DNA of 64,000 nucleotides from Marinobacter sp. MDS2 (lineage in GTDB: Bacteria; Pseudomonadota; Gammaproteobacteria; Pseudomonadales; Oleiphilaceae). Position numbers and translations under genes: made by a program. Positions 34,996 through 44,464 of the stretch are shown here, piece after piece. The notes under the pieces were generated by a model. That model was not told where the DNA came from. It did not search any database and saw only the letters and a list, made by a program, of their open reading frames with translations. The stretch lies in assembly GCF_030718085.1 (NCBI RefSeq), contig NZ_JAVAJF010000001.1:1984001-2048000 (forward strand), read 5' to 3'. Positions within the stretch are counted from its first letter, which is position 1. Each line of letters begins with the position of its first letter.

Positions 34996-35856
34996 TCATG
35001 CAGTGGCTTTCGCCGGAGTTGAATCGGCTGCCGCCGTCTGCTGGTTGTTCCGGCGGCTACTGATGGTTTCGAACTTCCGCTGTTTTTCGTATAGGAATGA
35101 CAGCACTTCCTGACGGTAGTGAACATATTGTGGGTTATCCGCCAGAGCGACCCGGTCGCGAGGCCGTGGTAATTCGATGCGCAGATCCTCACCGACGGTA
35201 GCCGACGGCCCATTGGTCATCATGATGATCCGGTCCGACAGCAGCACCGCCTCGTCGACATCGTGGGTGATCATGATCACGGTGTTGTTTAGCTCCTGCT
35301 GAATGTCCATCAGCGAGTCCTGAAGGTGCGCTCGAGTCAGCGCATCCAGTGCCCCGAAAGGTTCGTCCATCAGCAGCACACTAGGCTTCATCGCCAGCGC
35401 CCGCGCAATGCCCACCCGCTGAGCCATGCCTCCGGAGATTTCGCCGGGGCGCTTGCCCGCCGCGTGGGCCATATTGACCAGCTCCAGATTATGCAGGATC
35501 CACTCTTTGCGTTCCTGTCGGCTCATCGCCTTTTTGAACACTTGCCGGACCGCCAGTTCGACATTTTCGTAAACGGTCAGCCACGGCATCAGAGCGTGGT
35601 TCTGGAACACCACGGCGCGCTCCGGGCCGGGGGAATTGACTTCATGCCCGTCCAGTACACAGCCACCTTTCGAGGCTTGCAGCAATCCGGCAACGATGTT
35701 CAGGACCGTGGATTTACCACAACCGGAATGCCCGATCAGGGACACGAACTCGCCCTTTTTTATTTTCAGGTTCACGTTATCCAGTGCGATGAACGGTCCT
35801 TTTGCGGTATCAAACGCCATTTCAACGCCGGTCAATTCAAGATGTAATTTAGCCAT
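34996..35856 (-). CDS. nrtD: Nitrate ABC transporter, ATP-binding protein
   Basis: 286 residues. ABC ATPase with Walker A GHSGCGKST (~43), signature [16 protein letters not shown], Walker B VLLMDEPFGALDALTR and the switch histidine in MITHDVDEAVLLSDRI. Belongs to the nitrate/sulfonate/taurine subfamily. ATG 35856 is chosen over an in-frame GTG three codons upstream. Last gene of nrtABD; 70 nt after nrtB and convergent with nasR. No NrtC-type fusion ATPase is present. Confidence 0.92.
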   Translation of the reverse strand: MAKLHLELTGVEMAFDTAKGPFIALDNVNLKIKKGEFVSLIGHSGCGKSTVLNIVAGLLQASKGGCVLDGHEVNSPGPERAVVFQNHALMPWLTVYENVELAVRQVFKKAMSRQERKEWILHNLELVNMAHAAGKRPGEISGGMAQRVGIARALAMKPSVLLMDEPFGALDALTRAHLQDSLMDIQQELNNTVIMITHDVDEAVLLSDRIIMMTNGPSATVGEDLRIELPRPRDRVALADNPQYVHYRQEVLSFLYEKQRKFETISSRRNNQQTAAADSTPAKATA

Positions 35857-35926
35857 GGAGATCACCTATTTCGCTTACCGGGTGCCCTATCCGGCACCCT
35901 TCAGTGTCAGAGTCACAGTGTTGTGT

Positions 35927-36925
35927 TCAGCGCCCTTCGTTCCAGGCCACCTTTTGTTGAATCAATTGCATTATTCGATCGAGGATGAACCCGATAAACC
36001 CGATGGCAAGCACCGCCACCATAATCCGGCTGAGTGACTGGCTACTGCCATTCTGGAACTCGTCCCAGACAAACTTGCCGAGCCCGGGGCTCTGGGCCAG
36101 CATTTCGGCGGCGATCAGCACCATCCAGGCAATCCCGAGGGACACTCGAAGGCCGGTAAAAATCATCGGTATGGATGACGGCAGCACCACTTTGCGTACA
36201 TGGCTCCAGAAGGACAGGTTGAGCACTCTGGATACGTTGAGCAGATCCGGGTTCACCGCCGCAACGCCGACACTGGTGTTGATCAGCGTGGGCCACAAAC
36301 TGCACAGGGTGACGGTAATCATCGACGTCAGAAACGATTTCTCGAACATTGGGTCGTCGCTGACATAGGTAGCGGAAACCACCATGGTAACCAGTGGCAA
36401 CCACGCAAGCGGCGACACCGGTTTGAAGACTTGAATCAGCGGGTTCACCGCCGCCTGAAAGTGCTGGTTCAGACCGAATAGAATACCTAACGGGACCGCA
36501 ATCAGTGCGGCAACCACGAACCCGGACAGCACGGTGATCAGGCTGGTGCCGATCTGGTCCAGAAAGGTTGGCGCGCCCGGGTAGTCGCGAATGCGTACCT
36601 CGGCTTCCGGGTTGTCAGCCAGAATCCGCGCGTTGCGCTGTTCTTGCATGGTGACGAATCGGTCCGCTTTTGCTCTCTGGTCCGCGTGCTCTTGCCATAA
36701 TTGACCGGCTTGCTCCCAGACCTGTACCGGCCCGGGGAAAGCACCCAGCGATGTGTTTACCTGAGGCGCGGCCAAATGCCAGAATCCCACGAACACCAGA
36801 ATGCCGATGAAAGGAAGCAGCATTTTCCGGCCCGAAGCCGCCAGATTGGCGGGCGCCAGGTTTTCAACCAGCTGTTTGAGACTGAAGCCCATGGACTGAC
36901 CGAGTTTTCCAGTTATCGAACTCAT
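35927..36925 (-). CDS. nrtB: Nitrate ABC transporter, permease
   Basis: 332 residues with about six membrane segments. The binding-protein-dependent transport domain occupies the C-terminal two thirds (IGTSLITVLSGFVVAALIAV ... WMVLIAAEMLAQSPGLGKF, the EAA-like loop). Residues ~60-120 add a charged, probably periplasmic insertion (QEHADQRAKADRFVTMQEQR). Lies 13 nt after nrtA. Imports nitrate across the inner membrane with NrtA and NrtD. Confidence 0.92.
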   Translation of the reverse strand: MSSITGKLGQSMGFSLKQLVENLAPANLAASGRKMLLPFIGILVFVGFWHLAAPQVNTSLGAFPGPVQVWEQAGQLWQEHADQRAKADRFVTMQEQRNARILADNPEAEVRIRDYPGAPTFLDQIGTSLITVLSGFVVAALIAVPLGILFGLNQHFQAAVNPLIQVFKPVSPLAWLPLVTMVVSATYVSDDPMFEKSFLTSMITVTLCSLWPTLINTSVGVAAVNPDLLNVSRVLNLSFWSHVRKVVLPSSIPMIFTGLRVSLGIAWMVLIAAEMLAQSPGLGKFVWDEFQNGSSQSLSRIMVAVLAIGFIGFILDRIMQLIQQKVAWNEGR

Positions 36926-36938
36926 CTTGGTTCCCCCT

Positions 36939-38303
36939 TTAAGGCGTCTGGTCAGCTTTCAGACCGATCTCGAAACGATCGATGTAAGCGTTGGGTGTTT
37001 TCGGAGTGAATGGCACACCGTCAATTAACGTGCCCTGGAACGGACGCTCGAAGTTCTCGGTGGAAAAGTCCGGGAAGTCGCTGGCGGCCAACAGACCGTC
37101 GTCGATCAGTGACTGGGCGGCCTGTGCGTAGATGTCGCCCCGGTAGACTTGTGCGGCGGTTTCCATGTACCAGCTATCGGACTTGGGTTCGGGAATCTGG
37201 CCCCATCGACGCATTTGCGACAGGTACCAGATGGCATCGGACGGGTACGGGTAAGTGGCGTGATAGCGGAAGAATACATTGAAATCAGGCACCTCCCGGA
37301 CATCCCCTTTCTCGTATTCAAAGGTTCCGGTCATGGAGTTGGCGATGACCTCCGGATCGGCACCGACGTAGCTTGATTGGGCAAGAATCTTGACCGCCTC
37401 GGCCCGGTTCGCGTTGTTGTTCTCGTCGAGCCAATGGGCAGCCCGGATCAAGGCGCGCAGCAAGCGGAGGTGCGTGTTCGGGTATTTTTGGGCCCACTCT
37501 TCGGTGACCCCGAACACCTTTTCCGGGTTGTTCGGCCAGATTTCGTAGTCGGTTATGACCGGCACGCCAATATCCTTGAACACGGCCTGCTGGTTCCAGG
37601 GCTCACCCACGCAATAGCCCTGAATAGTGCCGGCTTCCATGGTTGCGGGCATTTGTGGCGGGGGCGTTACCGACAGATGCACATCGGCCTGCAGGGTGCC
37701 GCTTGTATCCCCTCTCTGGGGTGCGTAATAGCCGGGGTTTAACCCGCCGGCGGCCAGCCAGTAGCGCAGTTCATAATTGTGGGTCGATACCGGGAAAACC
37801 ATGCCCATCTTGAAACGCTCGCCTCGATCCCGGTACTGGTCGATGACGGGCTTGAGGGTTGCGGCACTGATGGGATGGGCCGGCTTGTCACCGTCTTTGG
37901 CAAGCTGAGGTTTAATGGTTTCCCAGACGTCTTTGGAGACGGTGATGCCATTGCCGTTCAGATCCATACTGAAAGCGGTAATGATGTTGGCCTGGGTGCC
38001 ATAGCCGATGGACGCACCGAGAGGCTGGCCGGCGAGCATATGGGCGCCATCCAGCTCGGATGTAATCACCCGGTCCAGCAGGACTTTCCAGTTGGCCTGA
38101 GCCTCCAGTTCAACGAACAGCCCTTCATCAAGGAAATAGCCCTGCTCCCAGGCGATCGCCAGGGGCGCCATGTCGGTAAGTTTAATAAAGCCGAGTTTGA
38201 GGTCTGGCTTTTCTGCAGGGCCGATGTCGCCGTGCGCCAATGAAGCCAATCCCAGCAGCAGTGCCGTTATGCCTGACCGAAAGTGTTCAAGGGTTCTTGC
38301 CAT
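36939..38303 (-). CDS. nrtA: Nitrate ABC transporter, substrate-binding protein
   Basis: 454 residues. N-terminal signal peptide (~1-26, [17 protein letters not shown]) followed by an NrtA/SsuA-type periplasmic binding fold: [73 protein letters not shown]. Captures nitrate (or nitrite) in the periplasm for NrtBD. First gene of the nrt operon, with a ~115-nt leader downstream of a sigma-54-type promoter. No lipobox cysteine is seen, so it is soluble rather than a lipoprotein. Confidence 0.92.
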   Translation of the reverse strand: MARTLEHFRSGITALLLGLASLAHGDIGPAEKPDLKLGFIKLTDMAPLAIAWEQGYFLDEGLFVELEAQANWKVLLDRVITSELDGAHMLAGQPLGASIGYGTQANIITAFSMDLNGNGITVSKDVWETIKPQLAKDGDKPAHPISAATLKPVIDQYRDRGERFKMGMVFPVSTHNYELRYWLAAGGLNPGYYAPQRGDTSGTLQADVHLSVTPPPQMPATMEAGTIQGYCVGEPWNQQAVFKDIGVPVITDYEIWPNNPEKVFGVTEEWAQKYPNTHLRLLRALIRAAHWLDENNNANRAEAVKILAQSSYVGADPEVIANSMTGTFEYEKGDVREVPDFNVFFRYHATYPYPSDAIWYLSQMRRWGQIPEPKSDSWYMETAAQVYRGDIYAQAAQSLIDDGLLAASDFPDFSTENFERPFQGTLIDGVPFTPKTPNAYIDRFEIGLKADQTP

Positions 38304-38341
38304 GATGTAACTCGCTCTGATCTTCAGCAGTCTCTATAAGC

Positions 38342-38385
38342 GCAAAGGCGCCTACCCTCCGTCGCCGGAAAGCAGGCGCCTTTGC
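38342..38385 (-). promoter_or_regulatory. 12-bp hairpin in the nrtA leader
   Basis: GCAAAGGCGCCT (38342-38353) pairs perfectly with AGGCGCCTTTGC (38374-38385). In the minus-strand transcript it has no U-run. The adjacent CTCTCAGG motif (38385-38393 region) is shared with the nir leader, so it may be an ANTAR-recognised leader element rather than a terminator. Confidence 0.5.
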
Positions 38386-38428
38386 CTGAGAGAAATGCTG
38401 TCGTGTTTTGATGGTTCACAGAGTCTTC

Positions 38429-38444
38429 AGCATAAGCTGTGCCA
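38429..38444 (-). promoter_or_regulatory. Sigma-54-type promoter of nrtABD
   Basis: Minus strand: TGGCAC, 5 nt, ATGCT, with GG and GC 10 nt apart. Predicted start near 38418. It lies about 90 nt from the palindromic NtrC-like site. Confidence 0.65.
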
Positions 38445-38531
38445 GCTCCGGAAAACCCTTGGGATAACTGTGGTTGGGCGGGTGGGCAGAGGAATCAGCG
38501 GGCCCCGATGGTCACCTTGGCTTGGCGTGTT

Positions 38532-38560
38532 CTGGTGCACGAATGCACCTCGTGCACCAG
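38532..38560. promoter_or_regulatory. NtrC-like palindromic enhancer site
   Basis: CTGGTGCACGA (38532-38542) and TCGTGCACCAG (38550-38560) are perfect 11-bp inverted arms around ATGCACC. The TGCAC/GTGCA half-sites are those of NtrC. Placed between the divergent nrtA and nasA promoters, it could serve both. Confidence 0.65.
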
Positions 38561-38611
38561 TGTGACTCTTTTCCCGGGGCGGAAATGTGGATTGGTGCGG
38601 CCTATCGAGGC

Positions 38612-38627
38612 TGGCCCTTAAATTGCT
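38612..38627 (+). promoter_or_regulatory. Sigma-54-type promoter of nasA
   Basis: TGGCCC, 5 nt, TTGCT on the plus strand, with GG and GC 10 nt apart. About 49 nt upstream of the nasA GTG start. Confidence 0.65.
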
Positions 38628-38675
38628 TCATTTAGAACAAATGAACAGCTAATGAAGCGACAAAGAGGGTACTCC

Positions 38676-41375
38676 GTGAGTCGTCATCCGAATACGTCAA
38701 TCCCCACTGCTACCACTTGCCCATACTGCGGCGTAGGCTGTGGCGTGCTGGCTCGAGCTGATGGTGTTGAAGGTGATCGCCAGCATCCGGCGAATCAAGG
38801 TCGTTTGTGTGTGAAAGGTTCGGCACTGCACGAAACGCTGGTGCCCAGTGGCGAGCGCACCTTTAGCCCCAGAGTGGACGGCAGGGACGCCAGTTGGGAG
38901 CAAGCTATTGGCCGCGTGGCATCAGCCATCACCGACGCGGTCAGGGAGCACGGCCCGGGATCTGTCGCTTTGTACTTGTCCGGTCAGCTCCTGACCGAGG
39001 ACTACTATGTGGCCAATAAACTGGCGAAGGGGTTCATCGGCACGCCTCATGTGGATACCAATTCCCGGCTGTGCATGTCGTCTGCGGTGGCAGCCCACAA
39101 ACGCGCCTTTGGCGAAGATTGCGTGCCGGGCTGTTATGAAGACCTGGAGCTGGCGGATTTGTTGGTATTAGCCGGCAGCAATGCCGCGTGGGCGCACCCG
39201 GTGCTGTATCAGCGCATGAAAGCTGCGCAGCGGGACGGCCGAATGGTGGTGGTCATCGACCCTCGGGAAACGGCAACCAGTGAACTCGCAGATTTGCACC
39301 TGAAGCTCCGGCCCGGCACCGACACCCTGTTGTTCAACGGCCTTCTGGTGTGGCTGCATGACCGTAAGGCGCTGGATGCCCACTATTTAAAACAGCACTG
39401 CACAGGGTTGGAGAGCGCCCTGAAAGCAGCAAGATTGTCAGCGCCCGACACCAAGGCGGTTGCTCACGGCTGTGATCTCGCCGTGGAGGATGTGGAAACC
39501 TTTTATCGATGGTTCGCGAAAACCGGGCGAACCGTGACGGCATTTTCGCAGGGCATTAACCAGTCGGTTGCCGGAACGGATAAAGGCAATGCCATCATCA
39601 ACTGTCATCTGGCCACCGGCCGTGTTGGCAAACCCGGTGCCAGCCCTTTCTCGTTAACCGGCCAGCCTAACGCGATGGGAGGGCGCGAGGTGGGAGGACT
39701 GGCGAACACGTTGGCTGCACACATGGAATACGACACGCCAGGAGCGCGACAGCTCATGGCGGAGTTTTGGCAAACCGAACAGCTGGCGGGAGGGCCGGGA
39801 CACAAAGCCGTGGATTTGTTCGAGGCGGTGCATCGGGGCGAAATCAAAGTGCTCTGGGTGATGGGCACCAATCCGGCCGTGAGCCTGCCTGACAACGCGC
39901 GTGTTCGTGAAGCCCTGGCTCGGTGCGACACCGTGATTGTGTCGGACTGCGTCAGTTCAACCGATACCACCGCCTTTGCCGACATCCTTTTGCCTGCTGC
40001 GGGCTGGGGCGAGAAAGATGGCACGGTGACCAACTCCGAGCGGCGCATCTCGCGGCAGCGGCGGTTTCTCCCCTTGCCTGCCGGCGTGAAGCCAGACTGG
40101 CAGATTATCAGTGAGGTCGGGCAGGCGCTCGGCCACACAGGGGCGTTTGCATACCGCAAACCCGCAGACATCTTCCGGGAGCATGCGGCCTTGTCGGGTT
40201 ATGGCAACACCGGCACGCGGGTGTTCAATATCGCCGCGCTGGCACAGCTAACGGACGCGGATTATGAACAGATGAAACCGGTGCAGTGGCCGCTGACAAT
40301 TGGCGAGTCTGGTGCTGTGCGGCAAACACACCGCTTGTTCAGTGCGGGCGGCTTCCCGACCCCGGACGGTCGCGCCCGGCTGATACCCGTAACCATGCAG
40401 GCTGCCGGTCAGCAACCCGGGCAACGTTATCCGTTGGTGGTGAATTCCGGTCGTATCCGCGATCAATGGCACACCATGACCCGTACCGGCTTGGCCTCGA
40501 AGCTGTTTGCCCATCGGGATGAGCCGTTTATCGAAGTCCATCCTGCGGACATGACGGATGCCAGACTGGTGGAAGGAGGGCTGGCCATGCTGACCGGGCC
40601 TTCGGGCCGGTTCGTCGGCCGGGTTCGGGGCACCACCAACCAACGCCAGGGCGAAGTCTTTGTTCCGATCCATTGGAACCGCCAGTTTGCTTCGTCGGCT
40701 TTGGCCTCAGACCTCATCGCTTCGACGGTGGATCCGATATCGGGGCAGCCTGAAAGTAAGCACGGGATAGCGGCCGTCACACCCCTGAAGGCGGAGTGGC
40801 AGGCGCGGCTCTTGTTACCGCAGCAACAGACTGTCTTACCCACGCCGATGGCCTCAAATTTTGATTACTGGAGTCGCCAGGTGTTGCCGAACAGCACCGG
40901 GTGGTGGCTGGCGGGCAGGCACCGGGCAGATTGGTCTGAATTGGGCTGGCAGTGCTTTGGCCGCGAGCCGGAGCTGCTCATGGAAGATGACGCAAGTGGA
41001 AGATTCCGAGCGGTTTGGCTCAAGGACGATCGGTTGGAAGCCGTGCTCATGGTGGAGTCGGAAGCCGGCTCGATGCCGGGCGTGGAATGGCTGGATCAAT
41101 GCTTTGCCCAGACAGGGCCGGCGCTCGAACATCGGTGGTCGTTGCTCGCTGCGGGCAGTGCTGACATTGAACCGGCCGGTGCTCTGGTGTGCAGCTGTTT
41201 CCAGGTGGGTGAGAACGCCATAATGCGCGCCATCGAAGCCGGTTGTCACAGTGTCGAAGCGCTGGGTAAGACTTTGAAATGTGGTAGTAACTGTGGCTCT
41301 TGCCTGCCCGAAGTGCAGGCTCTGCTCGCTTCAGCGACCGAGCCGGAAGGGTTGCCAACAGACTTGTCAGCCTAG
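38676..41375 (+). CDS. nasA: Assimilatory nitrate reductase, catalytic subunit
   Basis: 899 residues. Cytoplasmic molybdopterin enzyme that reduces nitrate to nitrite. N-terminal [4Fe-4S] motif CPYCGVGCGV ... GRLCVKG, molybdopterin oxidoreductase domain with DTNSRLCMSSAVAAHKRAFG and GQPNAMGGREVGG, the dinucleotide-binding domain (YPLVVNSGRIRDQWHTMTRT), and a C-terminal BFD-type [2Fe-2S] domain (CSCFQVGENAIMRAIEAGC ... CGSNCGSC) as in Klebsiella NasA. GTG 38676 is preferred because AGAGGG lies 6 nt upstream; ATG 38652 has no RBS. Not followed by further nas genes; its 3' end overlaps the convergent SprT-like gene by 9 nt. Confidence 0.92.
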   Translation: MSRHPNTSIPTATTCPYCGVGCGVLARADGVEGDRQHPANQGRLCVKGSALHETLVPSGERTFSPRVDGRDASWEQAIGRVASAITDAVREHGPGSVALYLSGQLLTEDYYVANKLAKGFIGTPHVDTNSRLCMSSAVAAHKRAFGEDCVPGCYEDLELADLLVLAGSNAAWAHPVLYQRMKAAQRDGRMVVVIDPRETATSELADLHLKLRPGTDTLLFNGLLVWLHDRKALDAHYLKQHCTGLESALKAARLSAPDTKAVAHGCDLAVEDVETFYRWFAKTGRTVTAFSQGINQSVAGTDKGNAIINCHLATGRVGKPGASPFSLTGQPNAMGGREVGGLANTLAAHMEYDTPGARQLMAEFWQTEQLAGGPGHKAVDLFEAVHRGEIKVLWVMGTNPAVSLPDNARVREALARCDTVIVSDCVSSTDTTAFADILLPAAGWGEKDGTVTNSERRISRQRRFLPLPAGVKPDWQIISEVGQALGHTGAFAYRKPADIFREHAALSGYGNTGTRVFNIAALAQLTDADYEQMKPVQWPLTIGESGAVRQTHRLFSAGGFPTPDGRARLIPVTMQAAGQQPGQRYPLVVNSGRIRDQWHTMTRTGLASKLFAHRDEPFIEVHPADMTDARLVEGGLAMLTGPSGRFVGRVRGTTNQRQGEVFVPIHWNRQFASSALASDLIASTVDPISGQPESKHGIAAVTPLKAEWQARLLLPQQQTVLPTPMASNFDYWSRQVLPNSTGWWLAGRHRADWSELGWQCFGREPELLMEDDASGRFRAVWLKDDRLEAVLMVESEAGSMPGVEWLDQCFAQTGPALEHRWSLLAAGSADIEPAGALVCSCFQVGENAIMRAIEAGCHSVEALGKTLKCGSNCGSCLPEVQALLASATEPEGLPTDLSA

Positions 41376-42065
41376 CGGGCTCAGGAGCGAGAAGGGTACA
41401 CGGTACAGCAGGTTGTGAGGCTGATGGGCGACCTCAACCGTGCAGGTTTTTCGGTTGACCCGGAGTACTTTGCCCTGCTTTTGCTGGTGGCCAGTGCCGA
41501 AACAAACCTGATCCCCTGCTTGCCACCGATCAACCTGCAGCGGCTGACTGATCGTCTCAAACGCGGCGCGAGACAGCGTTAGTTCCGCCTCGGTCGCCCG
41601 CTCATCCAAATAGTGACGCGTCGCCTCGGCGGCACCGCTGGCGTGCAGCTGGTCCAACACTGCATAAAAGTGCCGGTTGTGAACCGAGCCATAGCGACGT
41701 TGCCCGGCGCTGTATTGCAGCAGGTGGGCAAATTCATGGCAACAGGTATGCGCCAGCAAGTTTAACTCACTGACCTTCCCGCCGAAATAACCACGTTCGC
41801 GAATTTCCCGGGACGACAGCCAGCCATGGGCGGTTTCCGGCTGGCGCTTGGCTGCAATCATGCGCACACCGTAATTGATCAGGTGCTGTTTGGTGCGTGG
41901 ATCGTAGCGGTGATAAGTGGCCTGCCCCGAACCAACGCGGAGCACCAGCGCCGCCCGACTGTTGCTCTCACGCACCCAAGCCTGCGCCGGCTGCCAGAGG
42001 ATGGTCCGGGTGGCCTGGCACATGAGGGTGCCGATATTTTGGCTTGTATGAAGAGAGCTGGACAT
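41367..42065 (-). CDS. SprT-like zinc metalloprotease-fold protein
   Basis: 232 residues. Central zinc motif HTCCHEFAHLLQY (HExxH-type, ~117-129) with a further histidine in SVHNRHFYAVLDQL, the SprT/WSS1-like arrangement. The C-terminal ~50 residues (WQAGDQVCFGTGHQQKQGKV) form a small beta domain. Family members are implicated in DNA-protein crosslink repair or are uncharacterised; the bacterial role is not established. Stands alone, and its 3' end overlaps nasA. Confidence 0.72.
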   Translation of the reverse strand: MSSSLHTSQNIGTLMCQATRTILWQPAQAWVRESNSRAALVLRVGSGQATYHRYDPRTKQHLINYGVRMIAAKRQPETAHGWLSSREIRERGYFGGKVSELNLLAHTCCHEFAHLLQYSAGQRRYGSVHNRHFYAVLDQLHASGAAEATRHYLDERATEAELTLSRAAFETISQPLQVDRWQAGDQVCFGTGHQQKQGKVLRVNRKTCTVEVAHQPHNLLYRVPFSLLSPLG

Positions 42066-42119
42066 GAAATCCCCAAGTGTCTGGGGGCATGTTAGACATG
42101 AAAACGTGAAGGCTCAATC

Positions 42120-42150
42120 AAAAACGGCCAGACCGAAGGCCAGCCGTTTT
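42120..42150 (-). terminator. Terminator downstream of hcp
   Basis: Minus strand: AAAACGGC stem with GCCGTTTT, a G+C-rich inner part, then five Us. Directly follows the hcp stop. Confidence 0.75.
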
Positions 42151-42171
42151 AATTTCATCGAACCTGAGGGA

Positions 42172-42690
42172 TCAGGCTTCGATCGGCGAACGCCAGTCGT
42201 CAGCACCGGAAGTACCGGCAACAGCGTGTTCCCAGGTAACCTTGCGGTAGGACAGAGACACGGTGACCAGCTGCGTGAAGTCTGCGTTGGCCGCGTCCTG
42301 GCAGTGAGGCATGTTGCAGTCGATATCAATGATGGTGGCATCTTCGAGGATGGTGGAGAAGAAGTGCTCCTGCTTACCTTCCACGGAAGTGCGGTACCAC
42401 TTCAGTTCAACCTTCGGCAGCATTTCGCCGGAGGCCAGAGCGTTGTACATCAGCGGAGTGGACTTGTTCAGAGCGGAGGTGAACTTGAACGGCTTGTGTA
42501 CGCGCTGACCAGAAGGCTGACCAGACTGAGGATCCGTCGGAACGGTCACAACGTGGCTGAATTCCTGAACCAGCACTTCGTCTTCGTGACCTTCCACGTA
42601 GATGTTACCTACGGAGTCGGAAGTGAACGCACCCGCGGTGATGTTGCCCTGGGTTTTACCTTCAATACTGATATAACAAGGAGTTGGCAT
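42172..42690 (-). CDS. hcp: Hcp-family type VI secretion protein (orphan)
   Basis: 172 residues, the normal Hcp1 length. MPTPCYISIEGKTQGNITAG, EVLVQEFSHVV and VTVSLSYRKVTWEH match the Hcp beta-barrel that stacks into the T6SS inner tube and is secreted. ATG 42690 is chosen because GGAG sits six nt upstream. No other T6SS gene (vipAB, vgrG, clpV) is in the window, so this is an orphan copy. It has its own terminator and a sigma-54-like promoter, a control known for hcp genes of Vibrio. No effector domain is fused and no effector is adjacent. Confidence 0.9.
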   Translation of the reverse strand: MPTPCYISIEGKTQGNITAGAFTSDSVGNIYVEGHEDEVLVQEFSHVVTVPTDPQSGQPSGQRVHKPFKFTSALNKSTPLMYNALASGEMLPKVELKWYRTSVEGKQEHFFSTILEDATIIDIDCNMPHCQDAANADFTQLVTVSLSYRKVTWEHAVAGTSGADDWRSPIEA

Positions 42691-42755
42691 TGTCTGCTCC
42701 ATGACGTGTGAATGAATAATGGTCCGATGGGTGATCCCTGGACGCGGTTATTCAT

Positions 42756-42771
42756 AACAAGGACTGTGCCA
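42756..42771 (-). promoter_or_regulatory. Sigma-54-like promoter of orphan hcp
   Basis: Minus strand: TGGCAC, 5 nt, TTGTT, 66 nt before the hcp start. The -24 is perfect; the -12 has GT in place of GC, a tolerable but weakening change. Confidence 0.45.
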
Positions 42772-42915
42772 GTTTTATAAATGTGTTTTAAAACAAGTAG
42801 TTGTTGTAAATCCGGGTAGTATTAAGTGTGGCGTGAGCAAACGATTGCTTGGCCATCGAGCGAGGTCTTGCTGGTCGGGCAAAAGATTGCCCGGCTGTGT
42901 TGGCGGCGCCTGGCG

Positions 42916-43670
<755 letters not shown>

Positions 43671-43674
<4 letters not shown>

Positions 43675-44081
43675 GCCCCTGGCTCCGTCAACAGCAACAC
43701 CTCGGTGTAACCGCCGTCTTCCAGCCGCTGCAGCAGGTGCTCCAGATCGGCCATCGTGAGGCTCTGATCCGCGGCGAGTTTAAGGGGTTCCGAGGGGTTT
43801 GGTTCGGGCAGTGCCGACAACAACGATTGTTCCGTCACTGTGGTGCCGCGGACCTGCCATTGGCCATCGGCTTTCACAATCAGATCCGCCTCCGGGGCTT
43901 GCTCTTGCTCTGACTGAGCGCCTCCGGGCAATTCCGGAAGAGGTTGTTCGCTTAGTTGCCCTGCCACGATGAAGAACATCAGCAGCAGGAACACCAGATT
44001 GATCAGCGGTAACAGCGCGTCTTCAACCCGATCCAACAGCCCCTTGCCGGACGTGGACGGTGGTGGCACCAGCTCAGTCAT
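43671..44081 (-). CDS. exbD: ExbD/TolR-family protein (second copy)
   Basis: 136 residues. One N-terminal membrane helix ([21 protein letters not shown], ~29-49) with the conserved TM aspartate replaced by asparagine ([13 protein letters not shown] instead of PLIDVVF), then a periplasmic domain. The Asp in this helix carries protons in ExbD, so this subunit may be structural. Overlaps both neighbours by 4 nt (ATGA). Two ExbD copies beside one ExbB and TonB is a known arrangement in marine gammaproteobacteria. Confidence 0.82.
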
Positions 44082-44464
44082 GGCGTTTCACGCTTCCAGT
44101 GGGCGGTAATGTCCGCGCTGTCCAGGGCGCTCAGAGTGCGGGTGAAATCGGCCAGCGCGGAATCTGGCGTCGTGCTCAGGTTGGCTTCGCGGATGCCTGC
44201 CGCCTGCAATGCTGGCAGTAGTTCCGACAGTGAATACTGGCTTTCCTGCCACTGTACGGAACCACCGGCGGAGATTTGAAGCTCCGGCAAGGGCTTGCCT
44301 GCAACGTTCTGGCGGTCTTTGGTGCTGTTGGCCAATTCAAGATGATCCAGTGGCATCAGCCGGGTGGTCAGCATGAAGAACACCAGCAGAATAAACACCA
44401 CATCAATCAGTGGCGTAATCCGGATTGGCATTGGGCGGCTAGGCCGTGGCTCAACCAGCTGCAT
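44078..44464 (-). CDS. exbD: ExbD biopolymer transport protein
   Basis: 128 residues. MPIRITPLIDVVFILLVFFM carries the intact proton-conducting aspartate of ExbD, followed by a periplasmic domain. ATG 44464 is chosen because the alignment of the ExbD N-terminus begins there; a longer frame upstream runs inside exbB. It overlaps the end of exbB by 14 nt. Forms the inner-membrane motor with ExbB. Confidence 0.87.
   Translation of the reverse strand: MQLVEPRPSRPMPIRITPLIDVVFILLVFFMLTTRLMPLDHLELANSTKDRQNVAGKPLPELQISAGGSVQWQESQYSLSELLPALQAAGIREANLSTTPDSALADFTRTLSALDSADITAHWKRETP

Noticed and set aside
38342..38393. Riboswitch upstream of nrtA
   Set aside because: The hairpin is simple and none of the conserved glycine, SAM or TPP elements can be found; an ANTAR leader element is the simpler reading.
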